Assembly: GCA_004380135.1 (NCBI GenBank)
Contig: QXCR01000010.1
Coordinates: 496,001 to 560,000 of the forward strand
Direction of reading: 5' to 3'
DNA: 64,000 bases
Source of the DNA: Stemphylium vesicarium
Taxonomy: Eukaryota > Ascomycota > Dothideomycetes > Pleosporales > Pleosporaceae
The notes below the pieces were generated by a model that saw nothing but the letters and a program-made list of their open reading frames with translations, had not been told where the DNA came from and ran no database searches. The translations under genes were made by a program, and so were the position numbers. This document shows, piece after piece, positions 32,963-42,730 of the stretch; position 1 is the stretch's first letter; every line of letters starts with the position of its first letter.

Positions 32963-33235
32963 TGTCGAGAGCGATTGAGAGAGAGCGGAGAGCGTTGGGT
33001 CGTAGGTGCGGGTGCGGGTGCAGGTGCAGGTGCAGGTACGGGTGCAGGCGCGGGTGCAGGTGAGTATAATGAAGTTGTCGTGGTTCGACACTGAGAGAAC
33101 TACTGCTTGCTGACATAAGACAAAGGTGGTGGTGGGTTAGCGGCCCGCGCGCTTTGAGAGCTCCCGACGGCAGCAGCGCACCAAGCAGGTGAAAGGGACA
33201 AGCACCCATCCTCAACCCGCCCCTTCAACCAGCAC
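32963..33235. promoter_or_regulatory. Short divergent promoter of COX9 and TAF8
   Basis: These 273 bases separate the two starts and contain the hexamer repeat at 33005-33062. No obvious TATA box is present. Confidence 0.6.
33005..33062. repeat. GGTGCA/GGTGCG hexamer repeat
   Basis: About ten imperfect six-base units, 43-100 bp upstream of the COX9 ATG and inside the shared promoter. Confidence 0.85.
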
Positions 33236-34304
33236 ATGCCAGGCATCATACTCTCCCCCACCGCCAGCAGCGAGGGCGCAACCGCAGCCATGAAGCGGGC
33301 GCATGCTCCGCAACAAAAGAAGCGACGAGTCGTACACGCGCTGCACCATACACAGCCGCTCCAGCACATTCCCGACCCCATCAGCGCCGAGTTCGACAGC
33401 TATGGCGAGAGCAAGGACTTCTTCGATCAGCAATTGCGTCGCGCAATCGCCATACAATGCCGAAGCATAGGCTTCGAAGGCGCGCGCCCGGACGCGCTGG
33501 AGGAATTCCGGGCTCTGGTTGATTCCTGTATGCCCTCACTCTGCGACGGCACCTGCGACTTTGTTGGACTGACCCGACCCAGACATGACCAATTTCCTAG
33601 CCCAAGTACGGACGTCTATGATCAGCTCGCGCCGCACCGAAACAGTCGCACATGACTGGGTATACGCCCTGGCATCCTCGCAACTTGGCGCATCTGCTCC
33701 TCTCGACCAACATTTCGACACGGGCGAAATCCCCCCCTCGTTGTTACAGCCCTACTTTGCACCTCCCGCGCCGCCCGAAGCCCCACCGCCCGACACCGAG
33801 TCTCTGTTAGGCCCCGAGCTGTCTGGCAAGGCCGACAAAGAGACGCGTCCCTACATACCAAATCACTTTCCCGCCTTCCCTTCAAAGCACACATATACTG
33901 CTACACCAGTATTCACCCATCGCGAGCATGACCCGCGCAAAATTCGAGAAAAGGCGACCGAGGAGGGCATCTCAGCCGAGCAGAGTCTCCGGAAGCTCAT
34001 GGCAGCACAAAAGGCGGGCGTTCAAAAGCAGAACGTCGGAAGAAGGAAGCGCAGCAGGCGCATGAAAGAGAGCGACAGGCTATGGCAGGCTGCCATGACA
34101 CATCTATTGGACGAAGAGAATCAGCGAGAGAATGAGGAGCGACGACAAGCCCAAACAGACCATGATGATGACGATGACGACTGGAATATGTCTCGGGATG
34201 CTCCCGTGCCACAGCCCACAGTCCATCGCAATGTCAATCTGGAAGAGGGTGTGCATGTCAACTATGAGCACAAGTACTGGAGAAAATCAGCAAGCCGTGT
34301 CTAA
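33236..34304 (+). CDS. TAF8: TFIID subunit 8 (TAF8)
   Basis: Component of the general transcription factor TFIID. Exons 33236-33527 and 33583-34304 around a 55-nt intron give 337 residues. The N-terminal histone-fold (bromo-associated) domain spans about 45-125: FFDQQLRRAIAIQCRSIGFE, PDALEEFRALVDSYMTNFL (joined by the splice). The C-terminal TAF8 signature is clear: YIPNHFPAFPSKHTYTATPV, FTHREHDPRKIREKATEEG and AEQSLRKLMAAQ. A basic patch (GRRKRSRRMKE) may serve nuclear import. The end is acidic (seven Asp in a row) then reads VNYEHKYWRK. An internal ATG (33290, MKRAHAP) is an alternative start. It converges on SOM1. Confidence 0.92.
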
Positions 34305-34697
34305 TGGTCTTGTCACGTCATCTTTCACCGCGAACATATGTGTTCCGGAAAGGTTGTTTTGTAGCATTTTGATAGCGAGGCGTTTTGGGTAGCGGCATCT
34401 CCGTCTTGAACATTACAAGACACATCAGGGAGGGGGCATTGGAGCGGCGTTGGAAACGATCTTTTTTTCTTTTAGCTGCATCAAACTGTACCATGGCGGT
34501 TCGTCGTCATCTCATCTAGTCGTCATTGACTGCACGTCTTTGTGCACTCTTCCTTCTTCTCTGTATACATCAGTAAGAAGTTAAATGCACAACATCAACA
34601 ACGGATTTTTGCCTACACGTGTGGTGCCCTTGTTTTCACGTGTTCGCCATTGCCTAATCAAATAGCCTTCAAATGTACAAAGCATGACGCGGTGCTC
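34305..34697. other. Convergent 3' flanks of TAF8 and SOM1
   Basis: 393 bases with no gene seen; T-rich near 34460-34475. Confidence 0.45.
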
Positions 34698-35115
34698 TTA
34701 TGCCTCCACGGTCGCGCCTTCCTGTTTCGACTTCCATCCCTCCCAGGCTGTCGTCTCAACACTCAGCCCTCCCTGGCATCTGCAAGCTTGTCAGCCCCGC
34801 TTGGTAATGCCTCAGTATTGAATCCTCAGTCTACCGCGCCCTTCACTACCACTAGAGGGGAGGCTCGCCAAGACCTCTCCGTCAAACACTTCGCTCCATC
34901 TCTTACCTTCTCAACATCCGGACAATAGGCTCACACACAACCTCTGGCGTGTTTCCTCTTTTCGCTGCCTTCTGTATATTGCACTTGTACTGCACCAGCT
35001 CTTTCACTGCGCAATCGCTCAGCTCAAGTGGTGGATTGCGTGGTTTACCCGACGGAAGCGCATTGATCTGTGTCTCTAAGTCCGAGACGGGCACCGCAGA
35101 GACGGGTGGGGCCAT
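34698..35115 (-). CDS. SOM1: Mitochondrial inner membrane peptidase subunit Som1
   Basis: Accessory subunit of the inner membrane peptidase (IMP) complex. Exons 34907-35115 and 34698-34779 around a 127-nt intron give 96 residues. The first exon encodes MAPPVSAVPVSDLETQINAL, then LELSDCAVKELVQYKCNIQ and VVCEPIVRMLRR. The splice adds Cys-Gln-Gly-Gly-Leu and the conserved end VETTAWEGWK. The spaced cysteines and this closing motif fit the Som1 family. Without the intron the frame would stop right after MLRR, so the second exon is needed for the family signature. ATG 35115 is chosen over an in-frame upstream TTG. It diverges from the XRCC2-like gene (282 bp between starts). Confidence 0.87.
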
Positions 35116-35397
35116 CTTTGACAGCAAGAGCCTGGATATAACGGGTCGGTCGCAGAAGGGGCTAAGGGGAAAGAGCGATAAGGCAGTCGAGTAATTACTG
35201 GTTTTTATTTCATGGAAAGAAAGAGATGGATGGTGATGGGGCTAAGAGGGTGGGGAAGAAGTTGTTAGCAGAAGTTGAGATGAGCGATTTGAACTCGGTG
35301 CGCAAGCCCTGAACCACCAACGAAAACCAGCAGACGGGTAATCAGTAGCATCTCAATCTCACTGACATGCAAATAGGTATTCAAGTCTCTCCGGGTG
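35116..35397. promoter_or_regulatory. Short divergent promoter of SOM1 and the XRCC2-like gene
   Basis: 282 bases between the two starts; no gene seen and no clear core element. Confidence 0.45.
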
Positions 35398-36441
35398 ATG
35401 ATTGGCAAAATAGATCAAAGGTATACTCTTCTTATTCCCTTTTCTGGGCAGCCTGCATCCACTATCTAACACGCAGCCAACAGTGACGACGACGAAAACA
35501 ACAAAAAGCCCTCGTATTTCAATATACCAGAACTAGATGGCCTGATGCCATCTTCTACTCCACCGCCAATTGTCGAACTCGTCTCCCCACCCCCAACACA
35601 CGCAGCTTCGGGAGCCGGCAAAACCTCACTCGTCTACCTAATCATTGCCCTTGCCATCCTCCCCCGAAACATCATGTCCGTGAGCCTAGGCGGCCACGAA
35701 GCAGCCGTCGTGCTTTTCGATCCCTTGCATCACTTCAACGTCGCTCGCCTAGCCCAACTAGCCTTCCACCTCGTGCGCTCCAGGACGCGCGCCTCTAACC
35801 CAGCCGTCGTAGACGATGACACGACAAACCCCGAGATCAAAGCCATTGTAAAAAGAGCATTACCCCACGTCCACATCTTCCGCCCACGCACCTGGCCGTC
35901 TCTCCTCGACACCCTGCGCTCTCTGCCCGCCTACCTATTCCACCAAACTGCGACTCAGCATCAGAGCATCCATCGACGCATCCACGCTCTTATCCTCGAA
36001 GACATGGACACCTTTGTGCCTTTGATACGGAGCAATATGGGAACAGCGTCGTGGTCTTCTGCTTCTTCTTCTCCAAAACCCACAAATGCCCTACCATCTG
36101 CATCCGCAACCCTCACTTTTCACCTCAACAATCTCTCTACGCTGCTGGATAGCGCTATCGTCTTGACTGCTCATTCGACAACGCCAACACACTACCGCCC
36201 TGCACTGCCAACTACCTGGCCCCGCGGTAGCACAGTAACGCGCCTAGCACTGCGTCGCGTAGACGTGCTGAAATTTGCCGCGGAATCTAGTGTCGAGGAC
36301 GCCGAAGCGGAGAAAGCGAAGCGATGGGAGGTGGCAAGTCGAGCGAGGTTTGAGTGTTGGAGGGTGGGATTGGATGCTAGGAGTAGTGGGGGCTTTGTGT
36401 TTAGGGTTGGAAGTGCGGTCGACATGGAGAGGACGAGGTAA
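35398..36441 (+). CDS. RecA-fold DNA repair protein, XRCC2-like
   Basis: Probable Rad51-paralogue ATPase acting in homologous recombination. A 23-nt first exon (35398-35420) joins 35484-36441 across a 63-nt intron with a CTAAC branch site, giving 326 residues. The Walker A motif is in THAASGAGKTSLVYLIIAL. A Walker B-like segment appears as IHALILEDMDTFVPLI. The end reads GGFVFRVGSAVDM, similar to the last strand of Rad51-type domains. The size and the weak Walker motifs resemble XRCC2 more than Rad51 or Rad57. The tiny first exon is supported by phase (AG + T = Ser) and by the acidic peptide it continues into, but no direct proof is possible here. The stop lies within AGGTAA, so a further 3' exon cannot be excluded. 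Confidence 0.72.
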
Positions 36442-36661
36442 TATAGATGTTGGTAGAGTAGCGTGTGGTTTCTGTCCGACTTCCCTTCCTGCGTGGTAGT
36501 GAAGAAAGAAGAAGATTCATCACGTACGTACGCCTGTCTGTTTGTCTGTCTGTCTGCACAGCAAAATGTAATTCATGATTTCTTCCCCACATACGTTGGT
36601 CAAGCCCTCGTCGAGCATTGTCAAGGCAGCCCATGTGTCATCGACTCCCATTTCCCAGCAA

Positions 36662-37333
36662 CTAAGCGTCTCTCCCCCAAAGAAGCTTCCTCCTCCCTCT
36701 ATCCTCCCTCGCCTCCCTCCTCCTCTGTCCCCACTTGCGCCTCATATCCTCGTGGTCCCTCTCCACCCTCTCCGCCTTGGCCGCGTTCTTGGCCACCAAG
36801 CCCACGAAAAACTGACTGCAGCCAAACTTCTCGGCGAGCCTGACCCGCGTCCACGTATCTGGGTCCGCGCTCCTGAGCCTCCGCATCTCGGCCACCTCGG
36901 CCTCGCTGACATGGTATTTCTTCTCGTACGGCGCACGGACAGCCGTGGGCAGCGCTGAAGACGGCCGCGGAGGCATGCGGCTGCCGGGAGTAGTGGTATG
37001 AAGCGGCGTGCCCGGCGCAGCGATGGGAGATGTCTGCTGTGCGTGGGCGACTCTGAAAGCGTATTCTTGGGCCGAAGCGTGCAGCTGCCTTCTCTTGTCT
37101 TCCTTGGGCAGGAACTTGACCGGCGTGTGATATACATTGGGTGCCGAGGATGGCGGGTTGAAAACCAGCGTCGGCGACGAGTCTTTTGCCGTGTACGATG
37201 GTGCTTCAGGCAGCGCGAGCAGTTTCCGGTGTCGCCGTGTAGTGGATTCGAAGCGGCATTGCGTGAGAGGTAGGAGCGAGGGCGCCTGCCGTTGGGACGG
37301 ACAGGCTCGCAGCAAAGATTTACATGTCGACAT
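36662..37333 (-). CDS. MRPL20: Mitochondrial large ribosomal subunit protein mL58 (Mrpl20-like)
   Basis: Fungal-specific protein of the mitochondrial 54S ribosomal subunit. One exon of 223 residues from the ATG at 37333; the frame is open further upstream but the family start and presequence fit here. The N terminus (MSTCKSLLRACPSQRQAP) is Arg-rich and acid-free, as in a mitochondrial presequence, followed by CRFESTTRRHRKLLALPEAP. The core signature is KYHVSEAEVAEMRRLRSADP, then WTRVRLAEKFGCSQFFVGLV and a basic tail rich in Arg and Lys. It converges with the XRCC2-like gene and lies directly downstream of DUG1 on the same strand. Confidence 0.87.
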   Translation of the reverse strand: MSTCKSLLRACPSQRQAPSLLPLTQCRFESTTRRHRKLLALPEAPSYTAKDSSPTLVFNPPSSAPNVYHTPVKFLPKEDKRRQLHASAQEYAFRVAHAQQTSPIAAPGTPLHTTTPGSRMPPRPSSALPTAVRAPYEKKYHVSEAEVAEMRRLRSADPDTWTRVRLAEKFGCSQFFVGLVAKNAAKAERVERDHEDMRRKWGQRRREAREDRGRRKLLWGRDA

Positions 37334-37627
37334 TGTGGGGTTGAGTGTGCATATACACACAATGGGGGAATGGTCCTGCCTGTTGATGCGTCTGTCTCGC
37401 GGCTCCAAGCCGAACTTTTTTAGTTGTTCCGCGCCGACGTGGCCAATGCTGCACCGCACCACTCTACCACACAGTGTCGTAACAGCTCACCAACATCATT
37501 ACTTGCACGACGTGAAATTGCAACACACATTCTGGTTCACCCGAAAAGAGGGCATGCATGCTTATTGTTTTGTCATTGCACTATCTACATCTTGCTACAC
37601 GTTCGACCGCCAGATCCTTTGTGGCAT
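37334..37627. other. Intergenic between DUG1 and mL58
   Basis: 294 bases, holding the mL58 promoter and DUG1 3' end. No gene seen. Confidence 0.4.
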
Positions 37628-39109
37628 CTAGTCGCGCTTCATCTCTCCTGCAACGTAGTGTAGGTATGCACCCAGCAGCTTGGTGCCTTCAATGTAGTTC
37701 CTCTTGTCCAACTTTTCGTTGATCGAGTGAGCGGCGTCTGTAGAACTACCCATTGGCAGCAACAGCACATTCTTGCCAAGCTCCTCCTGGAAGGTCAATG
37801 TGACAGGGATACTTCCGCCCTCTCTCGTCATGTCGGGCTTCACACCGAACACACGCTCGACGGCCTTTGCCGCAGCAGTGTAGTTGGGGTGGTTAGGGTC
37901 TTCTACCCACCACTTGCCGCAGTGGACAACGCTGAACTTCATCGTGTTCTTCGACTTCAACTTGGCAAATTCATCATTGACGTGCTTCTCCACTAGCTTG
38001 GTAACTGGGTCGATCTCCATGTTGGGTACGGTTCTAATGGAGAACTTTCCAATCACCTTGGCCGGGATGACCGTCTTCGCGCCCTCTGAGTAGAAAGCCC
38101 CTTCGATACCGTGAAGCGACAATGATGGGTATCGCATCTTGTGCTTCAGCGCATCTTCCTTGCTGTCGTGGATGGTCACGGCACCGCCTAATGACTCCCT
38201 CAGACCGTCCATTGTGAAGGCGATTGGCGGGTAAAGTGCAGCTTCGTCGTCGGTGAGGGGCGCGACGAGGTCGTCAATGCCCTTGATAAGAATCTTGCCA
38301 TCTGGGTCGACGAAAGAGTTCATGACGCGCACCAAGTCCGTCATGGGCTCGTGGGTCATGCCACCGTAGACACCTGAGTGGAGGTCCTGGCCAGGACCAG
38401 AGACTTCGACCTGGTAGTAATTGCACCCACGGACGCCATATGTCAAGCAAGGCTTCTCGGTGCCTAGCCAGTAGTTGTCCGAGATACAAACGACGTCGAC
38501 GTCCTTGAAGAACTTCTTGGCCTCGGCGCGGATGGTGTCGTCCAGGCCTTCGGAACCGTTCTCCTCCATTCCCTCGAAGCACATGACCAGATTCACAGGG
38601 AGCTCCACGCCAGCTTTCTGGTGTGCCTCGATTGCGTTCAGCCATCCGAGAACGGGACCCTTGTCATCGGTACTACCACGTCCGTACATGCGGTCCTTGT
38701 CGTCGATGCTGAGCGTAAAAGGGTCCGTCGCCCAGCCATCCGACTTATTCGCGGGCTGCACATCGTAGTGGCCGTAGACGAGGACGTTGAGCTTCTTTGG
38801 GTCGTTTCCGTAGCGGCCAAGCAGGCAGGGTGGGAGGTCAAGATGCTCACGACCAGGCTGCTTTCCCAACTCGCGAAGCTCGACGGTGCCACCAAGCGCC
38901 TTGATTTGGTCGGCCAACCAGTGTCCCATCTAGAGAAAATGGTCAGGCGCCGTCTCTCGCCTCATCAACAGCTCACATACCTTGACAACATCAGGTCTCC
39001 TCTGGTCCTCGGAGCTGATACTGGGGATGGCCACGGCCTCCCTCAGCCTCTCGATAAAGTTACCTTGCAAGGCATCGACCTGCTTGAAGTACGGGTCCAA
39101 ATGCGCCAT
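37628..39109 (-). CDS. DUG1: Cys-Gly metallodipeptidase (M20 family, Dug1-like)
   Basis: Zinc dipeptidase that cleaves Cys-Gly from glutathione breakdown. Exons 38981-39109 and 37628-38929 around a 51-nt intron give 476 residues, close to yeast Dug1 (about 480). M20 metal-binding motifs are visible: VLVYGHYDVQPA (His-x-Asp), GRGSTDDKGP, CFEGMEENGSEG (Glu-Glu), DLHSGVYGG and the late His in STDAAHSINEKL. I start at MAHLDPYF, which matches the cytosolic family. The frame stays open upstream to another ATG at 39334 (MPRLPLP), adding 75 Arg-rich residues that look like a mitochondrial presequence, so two isoforms are possible. Confidence 0.93.
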
Positions 39110-39506
39110 CTTGTTGAATCGGTGATACAGATAGGGCCACTCGGCGTTAGCTATGCGTTTGGCGATGGAAGGCGACGATGTAGAGCAAAGCTTTGTTCGA
39201 TGGTGGAAGGAGCACCCGTGACTTATTGCAACGCTTATTCGCGGTCCATGGAAGTGTGCTGGTATTGATCGGGCAGGTGCTTGTCGGAGGGCAGCAAATC
39301 GAGGCGCGAGGGTGGGGAGGGGCAAGCGGGGCATCTTGGTGACATAGCAAAGCCCTGGGAGGGGGCAGGCCAAAGTCAAGCTCTTTAGCGTGGACCCACA
39401 TCACGCGAACCCTGCATATTGGTTGATTACATGTGCATTCTCGCCAGCAAATATTCCTCTACTCTACTCGGCCCAAATCTATCCTCCTCGTCCTCTGTCC
39501 TGCTCT
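39110..39506. other. Intergenic between glycogenin and DUG1
   Basis: 397 bases. It includes the possible N-terminal extension of DUG1 (39110-39334). Otherwise promoter and 3' flank. Confidence 0.45.
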
Positions 39507-41700
39507 CTACTCTCGGGTCTGCGTCGGACTCAGATCCTCCCCCACAGCCTTACCTGCCGACTCACCATCGTCAAAAGCCGGCAGATTGAATGTCATCCCT
39601 CCAGCCTGGACCTGCTGACCAGATGATGTTGTTTGTTGGGATGTAGAGCTCGAGAAGTCTTGAGTGAAAGTGGTAGAGGATCCCGAGGCAAAATCTTGGC
39701 TAGAGTATTGTTGCGTTGCTGTGCTTTGATCCTTGGTTGAATGCTCTGGAAGCGCGCGTAGTGGCGGATCAGGATGCTCGTCCTTCTTCAAGTGCTCAAA
39801 TTCGATTACTGAAGACCGTCGTAGCTGGTCGAGCCTCTCATCAGGATTCTTCACAAGGCATATTAGCTCTGATCTTGCTAGGAAATTTGGGGAGTGGACA
39901 GTGAAAAAGATGCGTTGCGACATACCCATTCCGTCTGGTCGGGGACACCCGTAGCAGAAGGCAGTTCGCCGGCTTGGTTCCTTTCTTCACCCCAGAACAT
40001 GGGGCGACGGACAGGCGCTGGTGTAACGGGAAGACTCGGACGCTCGACAGCAGAAGGAAAGTCGGTGAGAATGAGGCTTTCGCGACGATTTCTGCGATTC
40101 AGCAGCGGCGAGCTAATATCGTCTGTACCTGTCGTCTGTTGAATAGACTGGTTCCTACTACGCTGACCGCTCATATCGGATATGGCGCGTACGTAGCTAT
40201 CGATTCCGGGGACATTATCCCATGCATTGACGTTGTTCTGCTGATATGACTGCCATTGTTGGTCCCCGGTCTTTTCAGTAGAGCCGGTTTCCTCCTGCCC
40301 TCCACCAGCTGTCTTGTCGTCACCTTCGTAGTGGACAGTCGAGAACGGGTGAGTTGGCAATACAACGGCGGGAGTGGGTTCTGATGGCAGGTCTTCAGCA
40401 AAGACGCGCGTCGGCTTGGGCCTGTTAGGATCCTGCTCCCACGGGAAAATGGGTTTGGGTGTATCAGCGGGTTTTGGATTGGTGTCTGGTAGTTGGTACC
40501 ACATGTCCTTCGGCGCCTCTGGATAGGCATGCGGCGCCTGAAAAAGTGAACGGCTTTCACTGAACGTATACGTCTGGGTTGGAAAGTTGGCAGCCTCGGG
40601 CCTCGATTGCGCTGGTGGCTCGAACCTAGAGTTGGTCAGTACAAGCAGCGTATTATAGGACTAGAAGTACATACTTGGTAGCATCCCACTGTGTTTCGGG
40701 TGCGGAGAAGGCGTGCTGCTGTACGGTCGGTGGTGGCTCTACAACTCCTTGGTCAATGTTTTGGTCTTGGTCTCCAGATTCAGTCATTGGGGGCTCGGTG
40801 GTGATAGCAGATGCTTCAGTAGGAGCAGGGGTAGAAGAGGAAGAGACTATGGATCCATTTTGAGTTCCATGTATCTCACCAGCTTGTTGCACAGTCTGGG
40901 CCTTGTGCAGATGCCTCTGGTGCACTGCCCACCATCGCGCCACCAGCTCGCCGTACACTCCAGTACCACCAGCATGGTGGCCCGACCAAGGCTTGTTTTT
41001 GCCAATGAAATGAACTGCGGCAATGTCGCGTTTATAGTAACGGTATGCCGGCTCCCATTGGTACTCGGCATTTGGGGTACAGTTGTAGGTGAATTTCAAG
41101 CGTTGCCAGGGACGATGCTCAAAGTACTGGTTGAGTAGGCCTTGGTCTGCGCCGTCGAAGCTGTCGCCAGTAGCTGCCATGGTCTGCAGTGCCCAATATT
41201 CACCCATGTCTGGCTTGATGACCATGACACCGCTGTTGAAGGCATCTGGCCAGCCGATATCGGGAGCTGCGGCAAACGCCGCTTCAATGTCAAACAACTC
41301 GTCCAATGCACGCAGGGCCACAACATCGGCATCGAGGTATACTAGCTTGCGAAATTGCGTCTGTCTCCATAGGGCAATCTTGGTAAACGCAAACGCCAGA
41401 TCGGGCCGACCCATCAGATAGAGGTTTGCCGGGTTCGAGTTCCGTATGCGCTCAACGGGGATGAGATGGTCGTAGAGCGCCTTGAGCTCGGTAATGGTGT
41501 CAGCGGACAGCGTATCGAGCGTAACGAGCACGGCAAGCTTCTTGGTGGTTCCGGCATCGCGCAGAGAGTTTGCGAGGACTAATGCACCGGGCAGATAAGA
41601 GTCGCTCATGAGAAGCTATCCGCCATGTTAGCTCGCGTGCGCTGCCTCGTGCTGCATTGAAGCCTACCGTGATGTACGCATCTTCCAAGGGCTGCGCCAT
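39507..41700 (-). CDS. Glycogenin (self-glucosylating GT8 enzyme)
   Basis: Primes glycogen synthesis by adding glucose to its own tyrosine from UDP-glucose. Exons 41668-41700, 40675-41615, 39926-40625 and 39507-39848 give 671 residues. The splice at the start yields AYITLLMSDSYLPGALVLAN, the glycogenin N terminus. The metal/nucleotide DxD motif is in KLVYLDADVVAL; FNSGVMVIKP, DQGLLNQYF and AVHFIGKNKPW are also typical. The C-terminal half is Pro/Gln/Ser-rich and keeps fungal glycogenin signatures PEAPKDMWYQLP and PIFPWEQDP. The last splice creates TEW-NPDERLDQLRR, the conserved late motif; two other acceptors nearby break or lengthen it. Introns are 49-77 nt. Confidence 0.92.
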
Positions 41701-42730
41701 GCTCTTTGGATAGAGAGGATGGAGAGAAGGGTGGTGAACGAGCTGGCAAGAGGCCGCGGCTATGCAATTATATCCCAGGTAAAGAGCCTAGATAGCTTCG
41801 AGGCAGGCCGTGGCTGTTTCCCCGCAGTAATGTATCGAGTAGGCGCTGATCTGCAGTGTGCAACTTGTACCCAACGCGAATAGCGGTTAACAGCAGTACG
41901 CTCTATCTATGTATTTTACCGAGCTTTGACTCTTCAAACAAGATTGGCGAAGATGCCCAAGCCGTGAATTGAGGCGCCCATTTTGGTGCCGTCCAAGCGT
42001 CTGGAATATCTGTTGGGAGATTGCCCTCGCACAACAAGGTGTGGTCCACGCGCGTGGGCCTTAGGAGCTTGGGCCCGTCCCAAACCTGGAGCTCTCCCGG
42101 GGCCATATGACAGCATAACACGCTAACGACCCGTTGCTTTCATCATCGCGCGTGAACCAGCCTTGCTTTGCCTCTTGACCCTCCGATACTAGTTGCCTTG
42201 CAATGCATCTTCAACGAGAGCTAGGTCTTGGCCCCCTCTTTGGCCTAGCGATCTAGCCCTCTACCTGCCTGGCCATCCACCCACCTGGCCATCTACCTAT
42301 CTAGCTATCTAAGAAGGTGCCCGTGCGAATTGAGTTTCACCGCCTCGAGCATTGTGTACCCATTCGCGTCGCTTACAAGACCAACAACTCAACACTTGAC
42401 TACGAATCAATTACGACCGTCACATGCCTTTTCTTGTTGAATCACCTGTGGTACCGTCTTTCACGTGTGCTTCACACCCATCAAGGGCTTGGAGGTAGCC
42501 ATCGACACCCCTTCACCATGTCCGAGCAGAAAATAAGGCCGATTGGCTTGCTGGCCACATACAAGATTAGCGAGCGCTTTAGCTCCGATCGATGACAGCA
42601 TGGATCCGGCCATGCGGTTTCCCGCACACTATCTATGGTTTTAGTACCTTTGTTACAACTCCCCATCCTTTTGGCGTGCAGAACTTGACCTCCGCCACTC
42701 GCGAACCCCGACACAAGAAGCCCACGCAGC
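41701..42730. promoter_or_regulatory. Divergent promoter region of glycogenin and the photolyase
   Basis: 1.03 kb between starts. It contains imperfect CCATC/CTAC/CTAT repeats at about 42250-42312 (CTACCTATCTAGCTATCTA). No gene is seen; short frames here lack domain signals. Confidence 0.45.
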
